From NCBI GenBank assembly GCA_029213025.1, contig JARGOZ010000003.1, positions 1 through 64,000 on the forward strand: DNA of 64,000 nucleotides, given 5' to 3'. Every line of letters starts with the position of its first letter. Position 1 is the stretch's first letter. The notes below the pieces were generated by a model that ran no database searches, was not told the origin of the DNA, and saw nothing but the letters and a program-made list of their open reading frames with translations. The position numbers and the translations under genes are program-made. Positions 54,085 through 63,803 of this stretch are shown here, one piece after another. Source of the stretch: Verrucomicrobiales bacterium (lineage in GTDB: Bacteria; Verrucomicrobiota; Verrucomicrobiia; Verrucomicrobiales; DEV007).

Positions 54085-55008
54085 TCATCGTACCGGTCTG
54101 GCAGGTGCAGGCGACAACCTGGAAAGCAAAAAGATCCCGACTATCACTATCGAACCACCCAGGTAGATCCCGATACCCGGCGATTCCGCGCTGATAAATA
54201 AGGCGGACTGAATCACTCCGCAAAGCGGAATCAGAAAGCGATATCCGGCGAGAATGTTTACCGGGTAATGGCGCGTCAGACCATTCCACAAAGTAAATGC
54301 AGTGGCGGAAACGATGGAGAGGTAGAGTGTGATTCCGGCGACCCGCAAATCGTTAAAAGCAGTCACTTCAGCCATCGCAGGCAGCCCGAACAGCGTCAGG
54401 ACCACGCCACCGGCGAACAGGGAAAAACCGGTAGCTGTCGTGACATCGATAGTCTTTGACAAAGGTTGCAAAACAATCACTCCCAAAGTGCCGCTGAGTG
54501 ATGAACAGAGAAAGAGAAGCCCACCAACAAGAGGCCGGCCGGCCCCCGCGCCAGGAGCATAGACAGCGATACCTATACCAATGGCACACATAGCGAGAAT
54601 CGTATAATGCTTCACGGTTGGCGGGGGCGACTTCAAAAACAGCGGGGCAAGCAGGACCCACCAGAAAGATCCGGCCGATACCAACAGCGAACCAAGAATG
54701 CCGGATGAGATCGACAAAGCCAGATAGAAAAAGAGATACTGCCCCACGGTTTGAAACAGGGTGAACAAAGCCAGTAGCCGCCAGTCAGCATGACGGAGCC
54801 GCTGCCAGGGACGGGGCTTACTGATCAGCAAGAGAACCAGCAAGCCTGCGATGGTGAACCGGATCCCCGCAAACAGAAACCGGGTCGCCATTGATTCCAT
54901 TTCCCACACGCCGTAGACGAATTTGATCGCCGGAAACGCAGAACCCCAGAGGATCGAACAGATCAGAACGATACCGAGAATCCGGGCATGGGTCGAAGGC
55001 GATAACAT
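54085..55008 (-). CDS. EamA/DMT-family transporter
   Basis: The 307-residue protein has ten predicted helices arranged as two EamA repeats, starting RILGIVLICSILWGSAFPAIKF, the typical 'WGS-x-FPAIK' opening. The second repeat begins near GLLFLCSSLSGTLGVIV. Family members export metabolites such as amino acids or nucleosides. Length and topology are normal. Nothing adjacent suggests a substrate. It is divergent from the dipeptidase-like gene across a 226-bp region in which I see no further gene. Confidence 0.85.
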   Translation of the reverse strand: MLSPSTHARILGIVLICSILWGSAFPAIKFVYGVWEMESMATRFLFAGIRFTIAGLLVLLLISKPRPWQRLRHADWRLLALFTLFQTVGQYLFFYLALSISSGILGSLLVSAGSFWWVLLAPLFLKSPPPTVKHYTILAMCAIGIGIAVYAPGAGAGRPLVGGLLFLCSSLSGTLGVIVLQPLSKTIDVTTATGFSLFAGGVVLTLFGLPAMAEVTAFNDLRVAGITLYLSIVSATAFTLWNGLTRHYPVNILAGYRFLIPLCGVIQSALFISAESPGIGIYLGGSIVIVGIFLLSRLSPAPARPVR

Positions 55009-55234
55009 GGAGGCAAATTAAATCGGATGATCTCACCGGTTTGCCATCCTGCAAGAGTAAAACACGCCGGTTGGATAAACGTTCAGATCCATGCGGGAAA
55101 CTCAATTTGCAGTTCTGCCACGGAAGGAATACTCTGGACCGTGCCTACACTCGAAATCCAAATCCCGACCGATCAACACGCGTTCAATCGGGAACGTCGG
55201 GAGCAAATTACGGCTTCGATACTGGTGCTGTGAT

Positions 55235-56278
55235 ATGACACGTACGCTATTGATTTCCCTCCTCGCAAGTTGTGCCGCTCTCGTTCAGGCTCAGCAGATC
55301 GACATCGAAAAATTCTTTACTGAGAACTTCATCGTCGACGGCCTGACAAATTACTATGTCGCCAGTCATCCATCGGAAACCAGCGCGAATCCTTTTCCCG
55401 GCAAAGGCCAAGCCCCGGATTTCTCCACGATGAAAGCTGTAACCGGTCGCAATGCAGCTCCGGCGACAGTCAGCGGCCCCGCTTCCCTCGAATTACAGGT
55501 AAAGAGAGTCGAGCAGGGTATCTACAAAAACTTCCGGGTGATCCGCCGCTTTGATGATCTCAGAAAATGCCGTGCCGACGGATTTTACGGAGCACTTTTC
55601 TACAAACAACGCCCGTGGCCGATGGCTGGAACCCTGGATATTCTGGAGGACTGGAAAAAGAAAGGACTGGTTGTTTTTCAGATCGCTTACGGAAATTCCC
55701 ACCCGCCGCCACCCGGCGAAGAATTGGGGTTCGGTTGTAACGAAGACGGCGGACTTACTCCTCTGGGCAAAGAAGCCATTGCTGAATTGAATCGCCTCCA
55801 CATGCTGGTCGATATATCGCACTGTAACGATCAAACAACTATAGAAACCTGTGCCGCATCCAGTTCTCCCGTTGTTTCCACCCACGCCAATGTCTACCAG
55901 CTCACCCCGAACCGTCGCAACAAATCCGACGAAGCATTCCTTGCGATAGCGAAAACCGGAGGAGTCGCGGGAATCACTACCATTGGCTGGATGATAGAAA
56001 ACCCGAAAACAAAGACCAGAAGTATACAGGATTTCGGCGACCATCTCGATTATCTCAAAAATCTGATCGGGATCGATCACATTGCAGTATCATCTGATAC
56101 CTGGGTGAACGGCTGGCCGGAAAAAAGCGATCATTTCGCGTGCAAAGAACTTTCCGACCCGGCCCGCTGGAAACATGTCGCCGCTGAACTGGTTCGCCGC
56201 GGGTATACGGAAGAAGACCTCCGAAAAATCTTTTCTCTAAACTGGCTGCGGGTCTTTCGGGAGGTATTGGAACCTTGA
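55235..56278 (+). CDS. Secreted M19 (membrane dipeptidase)-family protein lacking the HxD zinc ligands
   Basis: ATG 55235 gives 347 residues with a signal peptide (LLISLLASCAALVQA). The M19 pattern is clear: FDDLRKCRADGFYGALFY, GGLTPLGKEAIAELNRLHMLVDISHCN, then STHANVYQLTPNRRNKSDE and DHLDYLKNLIGIDHIAVSSD. In active enzymes the N-terminal strand carries HxD (as in DGHND) for the binuclear zinc site; here it reads VDGLTNYY, so His and Asp are replaced by Leu and Asn. The later His residues remain. The protein may use one metal, act on another substrate, or be a non-catalytic relative. It is monocistronic. Confidence 0.82.
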   Translation: MTRTLLISLLASCAALVQAQQIDIEKFFTENFIVDGLTNYYVASHPSETSANPFPGKGQAPDFSTMKAVTGRNAAPATVSGPASLELQVKRVEQGIYKNFRVIRRFDDLRKCRADGFYGALFYKQRPWPMAGTLDILEDWKKKGLVVFQIAYGNSHPPPPGEELGFGCNEDGGLTPLGKEAIAELNRLHMLVDISHCNDQTTIETCAASSSPVVSTHANVYQLTPNRRNKSDEAFLAIAKTGGVAGITTIGWMIENPKTKTRSIQDFGDHLDYLKNLIGIDHIAVSSDTWVNGWPEKSDHFACKELSDPARWKHVAAELVRRGYTEEDLRKIFSLNWLRVFREVLEP

Positions 56279-56358
56279 ACAGGAACAGCTCTCCACAGTT
56301 GAGCTGCAAATCCCCGAATCTCTTCATGCGCCGATCAAATTCCGAAATATAGTGGAGC

Positions 56359-56769
56359 ATGGAATCTGCACCACCGCCTCACTCTCCCCTGCCTCCTTCG
56401 AACACGGCTTCCCCGGAAACGCCCGGAGTCATCCTCTGGTACAAGGTGTATCTCATCGTGATGTGCCTGATGTTTATCTGCGTGGCCGGACTCGGCGCAG
56501 CTTTGATGACGGGGCTTTTCCCGGTTACAGCAGAGGATCTTGACGGGATGCCGCCTCAGTTCATGGGCATAATCTATACCGGAATCGGTGTAGCTATATT
56601 GATTCCGTATGTCGTTGCCCTGTTCCTGCCCCGGAGACAGTGGACGTGGATATACCACCTCGTAATGATTTGTATCGGGATGACAGGGTGCACTATCATC
56701 GCATCAATCCCGCTGCTGATTTTCTGGATCAAGCCGGAAGTAAAAGACTATTACAAACGCCGGTTCTAA
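56359..56769 (+). CDS. Small membrane protein with proline-rich N-terminus
   Basis: The 136 residues open with a Pro/Ser-rich tail (MESAPPPHSPLPPS) and have three hydrophobic segments at about 26-50, 65-85 and 97-120. A short basic end (YYKRRF) follows. I do not recognise a family beyond the general type of small planctomycete/verrucomicrobial membrane proteins. It converges with the next gene with 7 bp between stops. Confidence 0.55.
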   Translation: MESAPPPHSPLPPSNTASPETPGVILWYKVYLIVMCLMFICVAGLGAALMTGLFPVTAEDLDGMPPQFMGIIYTGIGVAILIPYVVALFLPRRQWTWIYHLVMICIGMTGCTIIASIPLLIFWIKPEVKDYYKRRF

Positions 56770-56776
56770 ATCAAAG

Positions 56777-57313
56777 TCAGGCTGCGGCTGAATGAGTATA
56801 GTCCGGCCCGGCCACAATGGTCATAAGTTCATTCCAACTGATGTCACCAAAGCGGCTCCGGAAATGATCGCGTTGTTTTTGATCGAGTCCGGCCAGTTGT
56901 TTGTAGGTATAGATCCCGGCTTCGTTCAGTTTGCGGGCTCTTTCTTTATCCACTCCACTCAGAGCCGTAAGATCATCTGCAATCGATGGCCGCACCGGGT
57001 AGATCACACCCAGCTCCGCGTCGATTTCGACCTGATCAAATTCGCCTTTGAAAATGGAAATCCAGGTCGGCGGAGTGTAACTGAATTCCGCGTCGACACC
57101 TGTGGCAATCCCCAAACGCGTTTCGCGCTGCAGCCTGGCGATTTTGTTTTTCAGATCCGACCGCTCCCGCATCGCGAACTGCAGTTCATCTTCCCACTTG
57201 GCCCAGAAAACATAACCCTGCCAGAATCCCAGAGCTGTAAAAACCAAAGCAAAGGGCCAGAGAAACGCTGAATGGGTAAAAACAAAGACCAGTGTATTGA
57301 TATGATCGGTCAT
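56777..57313 (-). CDS. Membrane protein with helix-hairpin-helix domain, third gene of an arfABC-like operon
   Basis: The 178-residue protein has one strong transmembrane segment (about 14-35), a coiled-coil-like charged stretch (about 40-65) and a C-terminal helix-hairpin-helix-type domain (about 112-160: DDLTALSGVDKERARKLNEA, then YKQLAGLD). Such domains often appear in membrane proteins as protein-interaction modules. The start overlaps the preceding gene by ATGA (57310-57313). The order with the OmpA-domain gene and the 66-residue gene resembles ArfC in Mycobacterium, which has similar length; homology is not proven. Confidence 0.6.
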   Translation of the reverse strand: MTDHINTLVFVFTHSAFLWPFALVFTALGFWQGYVFWAKWEDELQFAMRERSDLKNKIARLQRETRLGIATGVDAEFSYTPPTWISIFKGEFDQVEIDAELGVIYPVRPSIADDLTALSGVDKERARKLNEAGIYTYKQLAGLDQKQRDHFRSRFGDISWNELMTIVAGPDYTHSAAA

Positions 57314-57510
57314 GACAATTTCTTCAATTCCTCTTTCATGCCCCGGCTTTCGGCCCTGACTTTTTCCACTTCATCTTTGTATTTTCCCCAGATAATCCAG
57401 GCGAGAAACAATCCGATCGCGATACATATCACAGCGAAAAGGAGGCTGGCGATGATTTGGTATCCCATATAGAAATAGTGAGACCCAGCTTCTTCCATAG
57501 TTTGATTCAT
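57310..57510 (-). CDS. 66-residue single-span membrane protein, second gene of an arfABC-like operon
   Basis: ATG 57510 (MNQTMEEAGSHYFYMGYQ) gives 66 residues with one transmembrane helix (about 17-40, ending LAWIIWG) and a charged C-terminal helix (KYKDEVEKVRAES). The frame continues upstream to 57726, but that extension overlaps the end of the OmpA-domain gene and has no membrane-protein character. It starts 25 bp after the OmpA-domain stop and overlaps the next start by 4 bp, so the three genes are tightly coupled. Confidence 0.65.
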   Translation of the reverse strand: MNQTMEEAGSHYFYMGYQIIASLLFAVICIAIGLFLAWIIWGKYKDEVEKVRAESRGMKEELKKLS

Positions 57511-57535
57511 CGTGTAAAATTGGTATATAATTTGA

Positions 57536-59689
57536 TTATGGAACGAGAATGACCTCCACTCTGCGATCGTTCTGGTTAGCGCCCCCTTTTGATTCACTTT
57601 CCCCCACTCCGATATATCGAATGGCGGAACGCTGCACTCCCTGAGCGGCGAGACTGTCCACCACACCCTGGGCGCGTTTCTCGCTAAGTTTTTTGTTCGC
57701 CTCCGGATCGCCTCTCGAATCAGCAAACCCTTTCACCAAAACGGTAGCGTCGCTGCCGATTTTAGCAGCGGTATTAACCGCGTCTTTGACCTGAGCCACT
57801 CCTTCCTTATTAATTTGGCTGCTGCCGGTTGCGTAGTAAACGACGAAAGAGGGAAAGTCCTCAGCGGGATCACTACCGGGAACCGGAGTTCCCTCCTTCA
57901 TTTGATCCTGGATTTGGATATCCTTCGGCATCACTTTAGAAAGCCGGGCGAGGAGGCGGTTGTGGTTGATATCACCTGCCGCATCGCCGGTAATGGCAAC
58001 TTCGTCTTCACCTACCGTGATTTCGCCTTCCTTAGCCAGACTGGAAAAATCTCCCAGAAAATCACCAAACCCGCGCAGCCAGGGAGCAGGCTTTACTTCC
58101 GGGGAAATCTCGATGTTGTCCTGCAGCTTCGCTTTGGGAAAAGATTTCGTCGCGCCGCGAACTACATGATTACGGCTTTCATTATCTGGCAATTCGCCGT
58201 CGAGTTGGATCCGGGGTGAAGAAAGAAACGCCTTCAATTTTGCCGCCTTTGTCGGTGTCACTTTCACCGGTTTAACCGGAGGTTTCACTACCGACATTTC
58301 GTCGATCAATTTACCGTCAGGGTAGAGTGCTCCGGCCATCGACAGATAGGTATCTTTCAGTGGCTGACCGGGAAGGCGTTGTTTCATCCGCAGCATCTCT
58401 TTGTTGATTTCGAGTTCGGCGTTGTTTGCATTGGTGCTGAAAAAATCCCTGAGCAGCGAAGGCAGCCCTTCGCCCCAGGAAGGCGCTACCAGAGTGATAT
58501 CAACTACCAGTTTATTATTGATCTTCCCACCTCCCAAAGCCGCTGCGACGGATCTTTCGATGGCTCGTTTCATGTCCTGATTCTGAACCTTCCCAGTCAA
58601 AGTGAGAGTTCCCTTGTCGAGAACAGCGAGGACCTCTGCGTGTTTATTTACTTCGACGGGAGGAGCTTTGGGCAATTCCACTTTTGGAATAACCGGCGGA
58701 GGGATGGGTAACTTGCCGGCAAAAAATCCACTACCGAGACTTTCCAGTTTGCTACGGGCGGCATCGGTGACTCCGCTGATCATGATCCCTTTTTTATTGA
58801 AACGAAGGTCTCCGGAAAAGTCCTCATCCATATTCTCAATGAAGTCCGGCAGGCGGAAACCCCACTCCGGCATTTTGACATTTGGCGACAGATCAATCCC
58901 GTCAAGAACTGTCAGATCGGGAAACTTCACCCCGGTAGCTCCGACGACCCGTTTCTTCGTCGACTCATCGGGAAGCCAGCCGGACAGGTGAAGATTTTTG
59001 CCATCCCGGCGCATCCCGAATTCAAATTCCGCAGCAGGTTCCACCGCCTTCTGCTCCCCCTCTTCGACGACCGGCGGACCGAGTTTGCGGGCTTTGGCGA
59101 GAAGATTATTCTTAGCAGCACCGGAAAACGGATTTCGCTGCACCCGGATCGACCTGGAATCCGCTTCGATCTGTCCGGATGTCGCTCCGGGGAAAAAGTC
59201 GCCCATAAACACATCAAACTGGTTCAGCCACGAAGCCCGGGCGATACCTGGTTTCACTTTCAACCGGTTCTCCACCTCGCCGATGTTCATTTTCGAAGCC
59301 GCTTCCTGAATTTTCGAACTGATTTCCAGTGTGGGCACGATCCCGTCCAACAACAGCTTCCCTCCGGAAAATTTCGCCAACACCCGGGGTGAATCCTTGA
59401 GATACCCGGCCATATCTTTGACCGTCAGATTATTGAAAATCCGGCCCGCAGGTCTGAGCTTGCGGGCCTGTTCCTCTGCGGCAAGGCGGGTTGCTATGTT
59501 GGGGACATTACCTTCCAGAAATCCATCGAGATATTGATACTGAATAGCAATCCCATCGAAATTTTCCGAGATCCCGGGCTGCACTGCTTCGGTGAGAATC
59601 AATTCGTTCGGCCCGGCATGTCGCCGACTTGAAAACCAGAGGTGCGCCAAAAGGGTGAACACCGCAAGAACTACGATCAAAGGTTTCAT
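57536..59689 (-). CDS. Multi-BON OmpA-family envelope protein, first gene of an arfABC-like operon
   Basis: The 717-residue protein has an N-terminal membrane anchor or signal (MKPLIVVLAVFTLLAH). Its body holds about six BON-like modules, each a strand of the form LxLxGxxP followed by a helix: LLLDGIVPTLEISSKIQEAA, LHLSGWLPDES, IMISGVTDAAR, LTLTGKVQNQD, IQLDGELPDNE, VAITGDAAGD. The last 115 residues are an OmpA domain (YYATGSSQINKEG, KGFADSRGDPEANKKLSEKRA) that should bind peptidoglycan. Mycobacterial ArfA/OmpATb also combines BON and OmpA domains and heads a similar three-gene operon. An envelope role is inferred. Confidence 0.78.
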   Translation of the reverse strand: MKPLIVVLAVFTLLAHLWFSSRRHAGPNELILTEAVQPGISENFDGIAIQYQYLDGFLEGNVPNIATRLAAEEQARKLRPAGRIFNNLTVKDMAGYLKDSPRVLAKFSGGKLLLDGIVPTLEISSKIQEAASKMNIGEVENRLKVKPGIARASWLNQFDVFMGDFFPGATSGQIEADSRSIRVQRNPFSGAAKNNLLAKARKLGPPVVEEGEQKAVEPAAEFEFGMRRDGKNLHLSGWLPDESTKKRVVGATGVKFPDLTVLDGIDLSPNVKMPEWGFRLPDFIENMDEDFSGDLRFNKKGIMISGVTDAARSKLESLGSGFFAGKLPIPPPVIPKVELPKAPPVEVNKHAEVLAVLDKGTLTLTGKVQNQDMKRAIERSVAAALGGGKINNKLVVDITLVAPSWGEGLPSLLRDFFSTNANNAELEINKEMLRMKQRLPGQPLKDTYLSMAGALYPDGKLIDEMSVVKPPVKPVKVTPTKAAKLKAFLSSPRIQLDGELPDNESRNHVVRGATKSFPKAKLQDNIEISPEVKPAPWLRGFGDFLGDFSSLAKEGEITVGEDEVAITGDAAGDINHNRLLARLSKVMPKDIQIQDQMKEGTPVPGSDPAEDFPSFVVYYATGSSQINKEGVAQVKDAVNTAAKIGSDATVLVKGFADSRGDPEANKKLSEKRAQGVVDSLAAQGVQRSAIRYIGVGESESKGGANQNDRRVEVILVP

Positions 59690-59792
59690 GTCTCGTCAAA
59701 CCATATCAATCGGCAGCAATTATGCGATATCAATCAAATATTTATAATATTCAGATCAATTCGCGAAAAATACGGGATTTGTGACCCAAATC

Positions 59793-61148
59793 CTACACCA
59801 ACTCGGGCAAAGCCTTGTACTCATCCACCAGGAAATGTGGTCGCCCGCCCAGATCTTTGATCGCTGTGGTGTGGGGATTGATGCCCATATTCTGGTACAT
59901 TGTGGCAAATACTTCTCCAAAATGAACCGGACGATCAGTGATTTCACCACCCTGACGATCCGTTGCGCCGATGACTTGCCCGGTTCGCATTCCGCCGCCG
60001 GCGAGCAAAGCTGTGCCGACGCGAGGCCAATGATCACGACCACCGGTATTGTTGATTTTCGGCGTTCTGCCAAATTCGCCCCAGGCAACTACGGTGACGT
60101 CGTCCGCCATGCCGCGTTCGTGAAGATCGTTAATTAACGCCGCGAGGCCCTGATCAAAAAGAGGTGCATGAGACAGCATTCCTTCCCGGTGCTTGCTATG
60201 GAAATCCCATCGACCAAAATTCAGTGTCACACAACGGGCACCCGCTTCGACCAGACGCCGGGCGAGAAGAAAATGCTCAAGATTGCGCGGCGCACCGTCT
60301 CCGACATTTTTTGCATCGCCTTTGCCATATCGCTCCCTGGTTTTCGCATCTTCTTTCGACAGGTCGAAGGCATCGGCCAGCTTGCTGGAAGTCAGCATTC
60401 CAAATGCCTGTTGATGGAAATCATCCAGCCCCTCCATAAGACCCGAACGATCCGATTCGCGACGAAAGTGATCAAAAGACTGCAACAGACCTTTTCTCTC
60501 ATTGAGGCGTCCGAGTGTAAGATGATCCAGCTTCATCTCATTGGCAGTCTCATTCATCGGCTTGAACGGGCCGTGCCCGAATCCGAGGAACCCCGGTTTA
60601 CCGGATGAACCGTAGGGCGGATGACCGGCCTTTGGTGCCAGACCGACAAACGGAGGAATGGCCGGATCACGGGAACCCATCAGCTTCGATGTGACCGCAC
60701 CAATCGAGGGCCAGCCTCCCGAAGGTTGTCCAATTTGATTCAGAGTTGAACCTACCTTGCCGGTATAACACATAAAAGAATCGTGACTGCCATTGGGCGC
60801 GCCGTAGAGAGAACGGATCGGAACGAGCTTATCCATAGATTTCGCCAGATTGGGCAACAACTCGCAAATCTCTATCCCCGGTACATTGGTTTTGATAGGC
60901 GAAAACTCACTGCGAATTCCGGAAGGGGCATCCATCTTCATATCGAAAGTTTCCTGGTGCGACGGAGCCCCGGCCATATAGACCATGATGATCGCTTTAT
61001 TCGAATTACGAAGCCCGGCATTTTGTTCCGCCCGTAGCAGTTGGGGCAGCCCGATGCCACCCATTCCGAGTGCACCGAGCTTCAAAACATCGCGCCGGGA
61101 TTTACCGTCACACAGGCGGGAGGAACTTGATCCTTCAATGGCTATCAT
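59793..61148 (-). CDS. DUF1501 protein with twin-arginine signal
   Basis: The 451-residue protein starts MIAIEGSSSSRL and has the Tat-like signal SRRDVLKLGALGMGG. The DUF1501 (sulfatase-like fold) pattern follows: AIIMVYMAGAPSHQETFDMK, PIRSLYGAPNGSHDSFMCYT, FGRWDFHSKHREGM, WGEFGRTPKINNTGGRDHWP. DUF1501 proteins are usually encoded beside planctomycete-type haem proteins, as here. The start overlaps the upstream gene's end by 14 bp, so the two are cotranslated. The biochemical role of the pair is unknown, with polysaccharide-related functions often proposed. Confidence 0.92.
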   Translation of the reverse strand: MIAIEGSSSSRLCDGKSRRDVLKLGALGMGGIGLPQLLRAEQNAGLRNSNKAIIMVYMAGAPSHQETFDMKMDAPSGIRSEFSPIKTNVPGIEICELLPNLAKSMDKLVPIRSLYGAPNGSHDSFMCYTGKVGSTLNQIGQPSGGWPSIGAVTSKLMGSRDPAIPPFVGLAPKAGHPPYGSSGKPGFLGFGHGPFKPMNETANEMKLDHLTLGRLNERKGLLQSFDHFRRESDRSGLMEGLDDFHQQAFGMLTSSKLADAFDLSKEDAKTRERYGKGDAKNVGDGAPRNLEHFLLARRLVEAGARCVTLNFGRWDFHSKHREGMLSHAPLFDQGLAALINDLHERGMADDVTVVAWGEFGRTPKINNTGGRDHWPRVGTALLAGGGMRTGQVIGATDRQGGEITDRPVHFGEVFATMYQNMGINPHTTAIKDLGGRPHFLVDEYKALPELV

Positions 61149-63801
61149 ATTCAGGTATAGGAAATTCGTGTAGTAACTTTTTCGCGGTCCGGTCCCAGAC
61201 CCGTAGAAAACTGTCTTCGCCGGCAGCGATAATGATATTCCCGTCGCCGCTGATTTCCGCCGTATGCAGAAAGGTTTTACCGGCTCCGGGCAGTGGTTGA
61301 TTGGATTGCTTCAGCGATTTATCCCCGCTCGCGGTAAGTAGAGATTCGGTCTCACCGATAAATGCCACCGAAGTCACATCTTTCTGAAAACCCTCTACTT
61401 TCGATTTTTGCTTTCCATCGGCAATATTCCAGATTTTCGCCTGCAAATCCGCACTGGCACTGGCGAGGGTCAAGCCGTCTGCATTCCAGTCCACATCGAG
61501 AACGTGGCTGGAGTGGCCTTCAAAAGTCTGAGTTTCCTCCAGAGTTTCTGTAGAAAAAGTCCTGACCAGCCGGTCGGTGCCACCGCTGACCAGTTGATCG
61601 CCCTCCGGTGAGAAAGCGAGCGAAGTGATCGAATCATCGTGAGCGTTCCGGTTGATATGCAGGCGTTCCCAGCTTGTCGTGTCCCAAACGCTGAGTTCCC
61701 CGCTGCGCGACGGGACACCACTACCGGCGATCAATTGATGTCCGTGTGGATGGAAAGCGAGAGCGGAAACCCGATCTGAAAAGACGGTCGCATCTTTCCC
61801 ATCACCCAGAGTTTTGGTAAGAGTCCAGCTTTCCCCGGCCAAAGTCTGCTGAGCAATTTTCCGTTTATCGGATAAGACGAAAACGCGGTGATCACCGGCA
61901 AACTCCACCTCGCCGGACGCCGAAGCGCAATCCTCAATCCAGGCCCCTGAACCGGCCGACCAGAGGCGAATCTCCCCGGATTTCAGAGAGGCGGCCAGCA
62001 TCGCTCCGTCCGGAGAAAAGGAACAACTCACAGCGGAAAACTGCTTACTTTCCTCCGCCTCCTTTTTCGTCAGAGCTTCGAGTTCCGCTTTCAGCGCTAC
62101 AACCAGGGCGTCGGCCTCTGCTACCGATGCGGAGGCTTCAACCTGCCGGGCAAAAGCTGCTCCGGCGAGTCGGGTGGCAGATTCACGATTGCGGTTTTGT
62201 GTAGTGTAGGTTTGCACGGCTGTTTTATACTCCGCTTCCGCTTTACTTAGTTGTTCCGGTTTTGCAGCCGGGGTTTGCCGGCGAACCGCCGTGAGAGCGA
62301 TTCGCTTCTTTTCCTTTTCCCTTGATGCTTTCGCAGCTTCCGTGCCGGACGATTTGGCTTTTTCCGATTCGGCTTTCCACAAATTTTCCTCAGCCTTAAT
62401 CTTTGCGCTCCAATACGTTTTGAGCCGGTTTGCTACCGTCACCTTTCTATTCAAAGCAGCGATTTCATTTTTGATGGTGTCGCTGCCACTTGCTTCCGCG
62501 ACTAATTTCCCGTCAGCTACATTCCATAGTTTGATCGATCCGGTCGCGCCCATAGTAGCGATTCGATCTTTCGATACGGCCAGATCTTTGATCGCACTGC
62601 CGTGAGCGATCTTTCGGACCTCAACCGGCTTCGCCTTGAGATCAGCCGGATTCAATTTCAAATGAAGCACGTTTCCATTTTGGTACCCGACCAGGAATTC
62701 GTTTTTCCCGTCGATTGCCGACAACGAGGATATAGCCACCGCTTCGAAGGAAAAATCATAGGAAGGCCCGGTTTCGGAAAACGCAGACAGGTCGGCACGG
62801 AACAGCCGTATGTTCCGATCATTACAGGCTGCGAGTATATGCTTCCCGCCATCTACACATGCGATTCCAGTCGCTACTGTTGGCAGGACGACTTTTGCGA
62901 CTGCCTTTGGATCCGTAAGACTGGCGCGAACTAGATTTTTCGTGGCATCAGCCGAGTAAAGAAAACGATTATCAGGCGAAAAACTCAACGCAGTAATTTC
63001 CCCCTTATGATTTTTTAGTACCTGCTGTGGTTTGGATGGATTTGCTATATCATAGATTGCTATTATTTTCCGGTTCGGTGAAACTTGAAAAGTCACGCCG
63101 TCATGAGCAAGCTCCATGGCAGTGCCGCCGATCGCTTTCGATCTCTGCCAAATCCTGGCGATTCGAAAACCTCCGGAAGCCAGCGTGCCGTCAGAATTAA
63201 ACGCCAGCGACTGAACGATATCCCGGTGCGCTGTGGGATATTCCAAATCCGGATCGACGAGACTTGCGGCGAATTTGCCGAGGCGCAGATCGTAGACATC
63301 CACCCTTTGCCCCCTGCCCACTGCAGCAAAGCGTCCATCCGGAGTCAGCGCGGACGTATAGACAGGTTGCGGGCCGGTGAGCAGAGACCAGGATTCCGGA
63401 GCCGGATTCGCCACCTTTTCCCCGCGAGCGCCTTCGTTGATCCAGCGCTTCAGTAGATCGAGTTCGCCATCGTTCAAGTCGCGGGCTTTTGCCTTGTTGT
63501 TCGGCGGCGGCATGACCGGCTCTTCAATATGCGCGGCGGTAGTATAGAGAAGAGATCCTTCCGCATCTTCCGGAAAAACGGCGGGCCCACTTTCGCCGCC
63601 TTTTATCATATCCTGTGGGGATTCGAGGATAAGGTCCGCTTTTGCTTTAGTGGAATTGTGACACGACAAACAATTGGCTTTCAAAACTGGATAGATATCG
63701 GTAGCAAAATCAACCGGCTTCGGTTTTTCACATACCCCCGAAGAAATAGAGAAACAAAAGACGACAAAAAGGACAGCGGCGGATGGATTCCAATAACTCA
63801 T
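61135..63801 (-). CDS. Planctomycete-type cytochrome c domain plus WD40 propeller protein
   Basis: The 888-residue protein has a signal peptide (AAVLFVVFCFSISSG), then a haem-c binding domain with the CxxCH motif CLSCH near residue 42 and a MPPPNNKAK segment. A WD40 array follows from about 140. It is interrupted around 455-575 by a long charged coiled-coil-like insertion (KAKSSGTEAAKASREKEKK), then resumes to the end (GHSSHVLDVDWNADGLTLAS). The start codon is built from the last unit of the 22-bp repeat array and has no Shine-Dalgarno sequence; no other Met lies near the signal peptide. It is coupled to the DUF1501 gene. Confidence 0.88.
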   Translation of the reverse strand: MSYWNPSAAVLFVVFCFSISSGVCEKPKPVDFATDIYPVLKANCLSCHNSTKAKADLILESPQDMIKGGESGPAVFPEDAEGSLLYTTAAHIEEPVMPPPNNKAKARDLNDGELDLLKRWINEGARGEKVANPAPESWSLLTGPQPVYTSALTPDGRFAAVGRGQRVDVYDLRLGKFAASLVDPDLEYPTAHRDIVQSLAFNSDGTLASGGFRIARIWQRSKAIGGTAMELAHDGVTFQVSPNRKIIAIYDIANPSKPQQVLKNHKGEITALSFSPDNRFLYSADATKNLVRASLTDPKAVAKVVLPTVATGIACVDGGKHILAACNDRNIRLFRADLSAFSETGPSYDFSFEAVAISSLSAIDGKNEFLVGYQNGNVLHLKLNPADLKAKPVEVRKIAHGSAIKDLAVSKDRIATMGATGSIKLWNVADGKLVAEASGSDTIKNEIAALNRKVTVANRLKTYWSAKIKAEENLWKAESEKAKSSGTEAAKASREKEKKRIALTAVRRQTPAAKPEQLSKAEAEYKTAVQTYTTQNRNRESATRLAGAAFARQVEASASVAEADALVVALKAELEALTKKEAEESKQFSAVSCSFSPDGAMLAASLKSGEIRLWSAGSGAWIEDCASASGEVEFAGDHRVFVLSDKRKIAQQTLAGESWTLTKTLGDGKDATVFSDRVSALAFHPHGHQLIAGSGVPSRSGELSVWDTTSWERLHINRNAHDDSITSLAFSPEGDQLVSGGTDRLVRTFSTETLEETQTFEGHSSHVLDVDWNADGLTLASASADLQAKIWNIADGKQKSKVEGFQKDVTSVAFIGETESLLTASGDKSLKQSNQPLPGAGKTFLHTAEISGDGNIIIAAGEDSFLRVWDRTAKKLLHEFPIPEYDSH

Positions 63802-63803
63802 TC

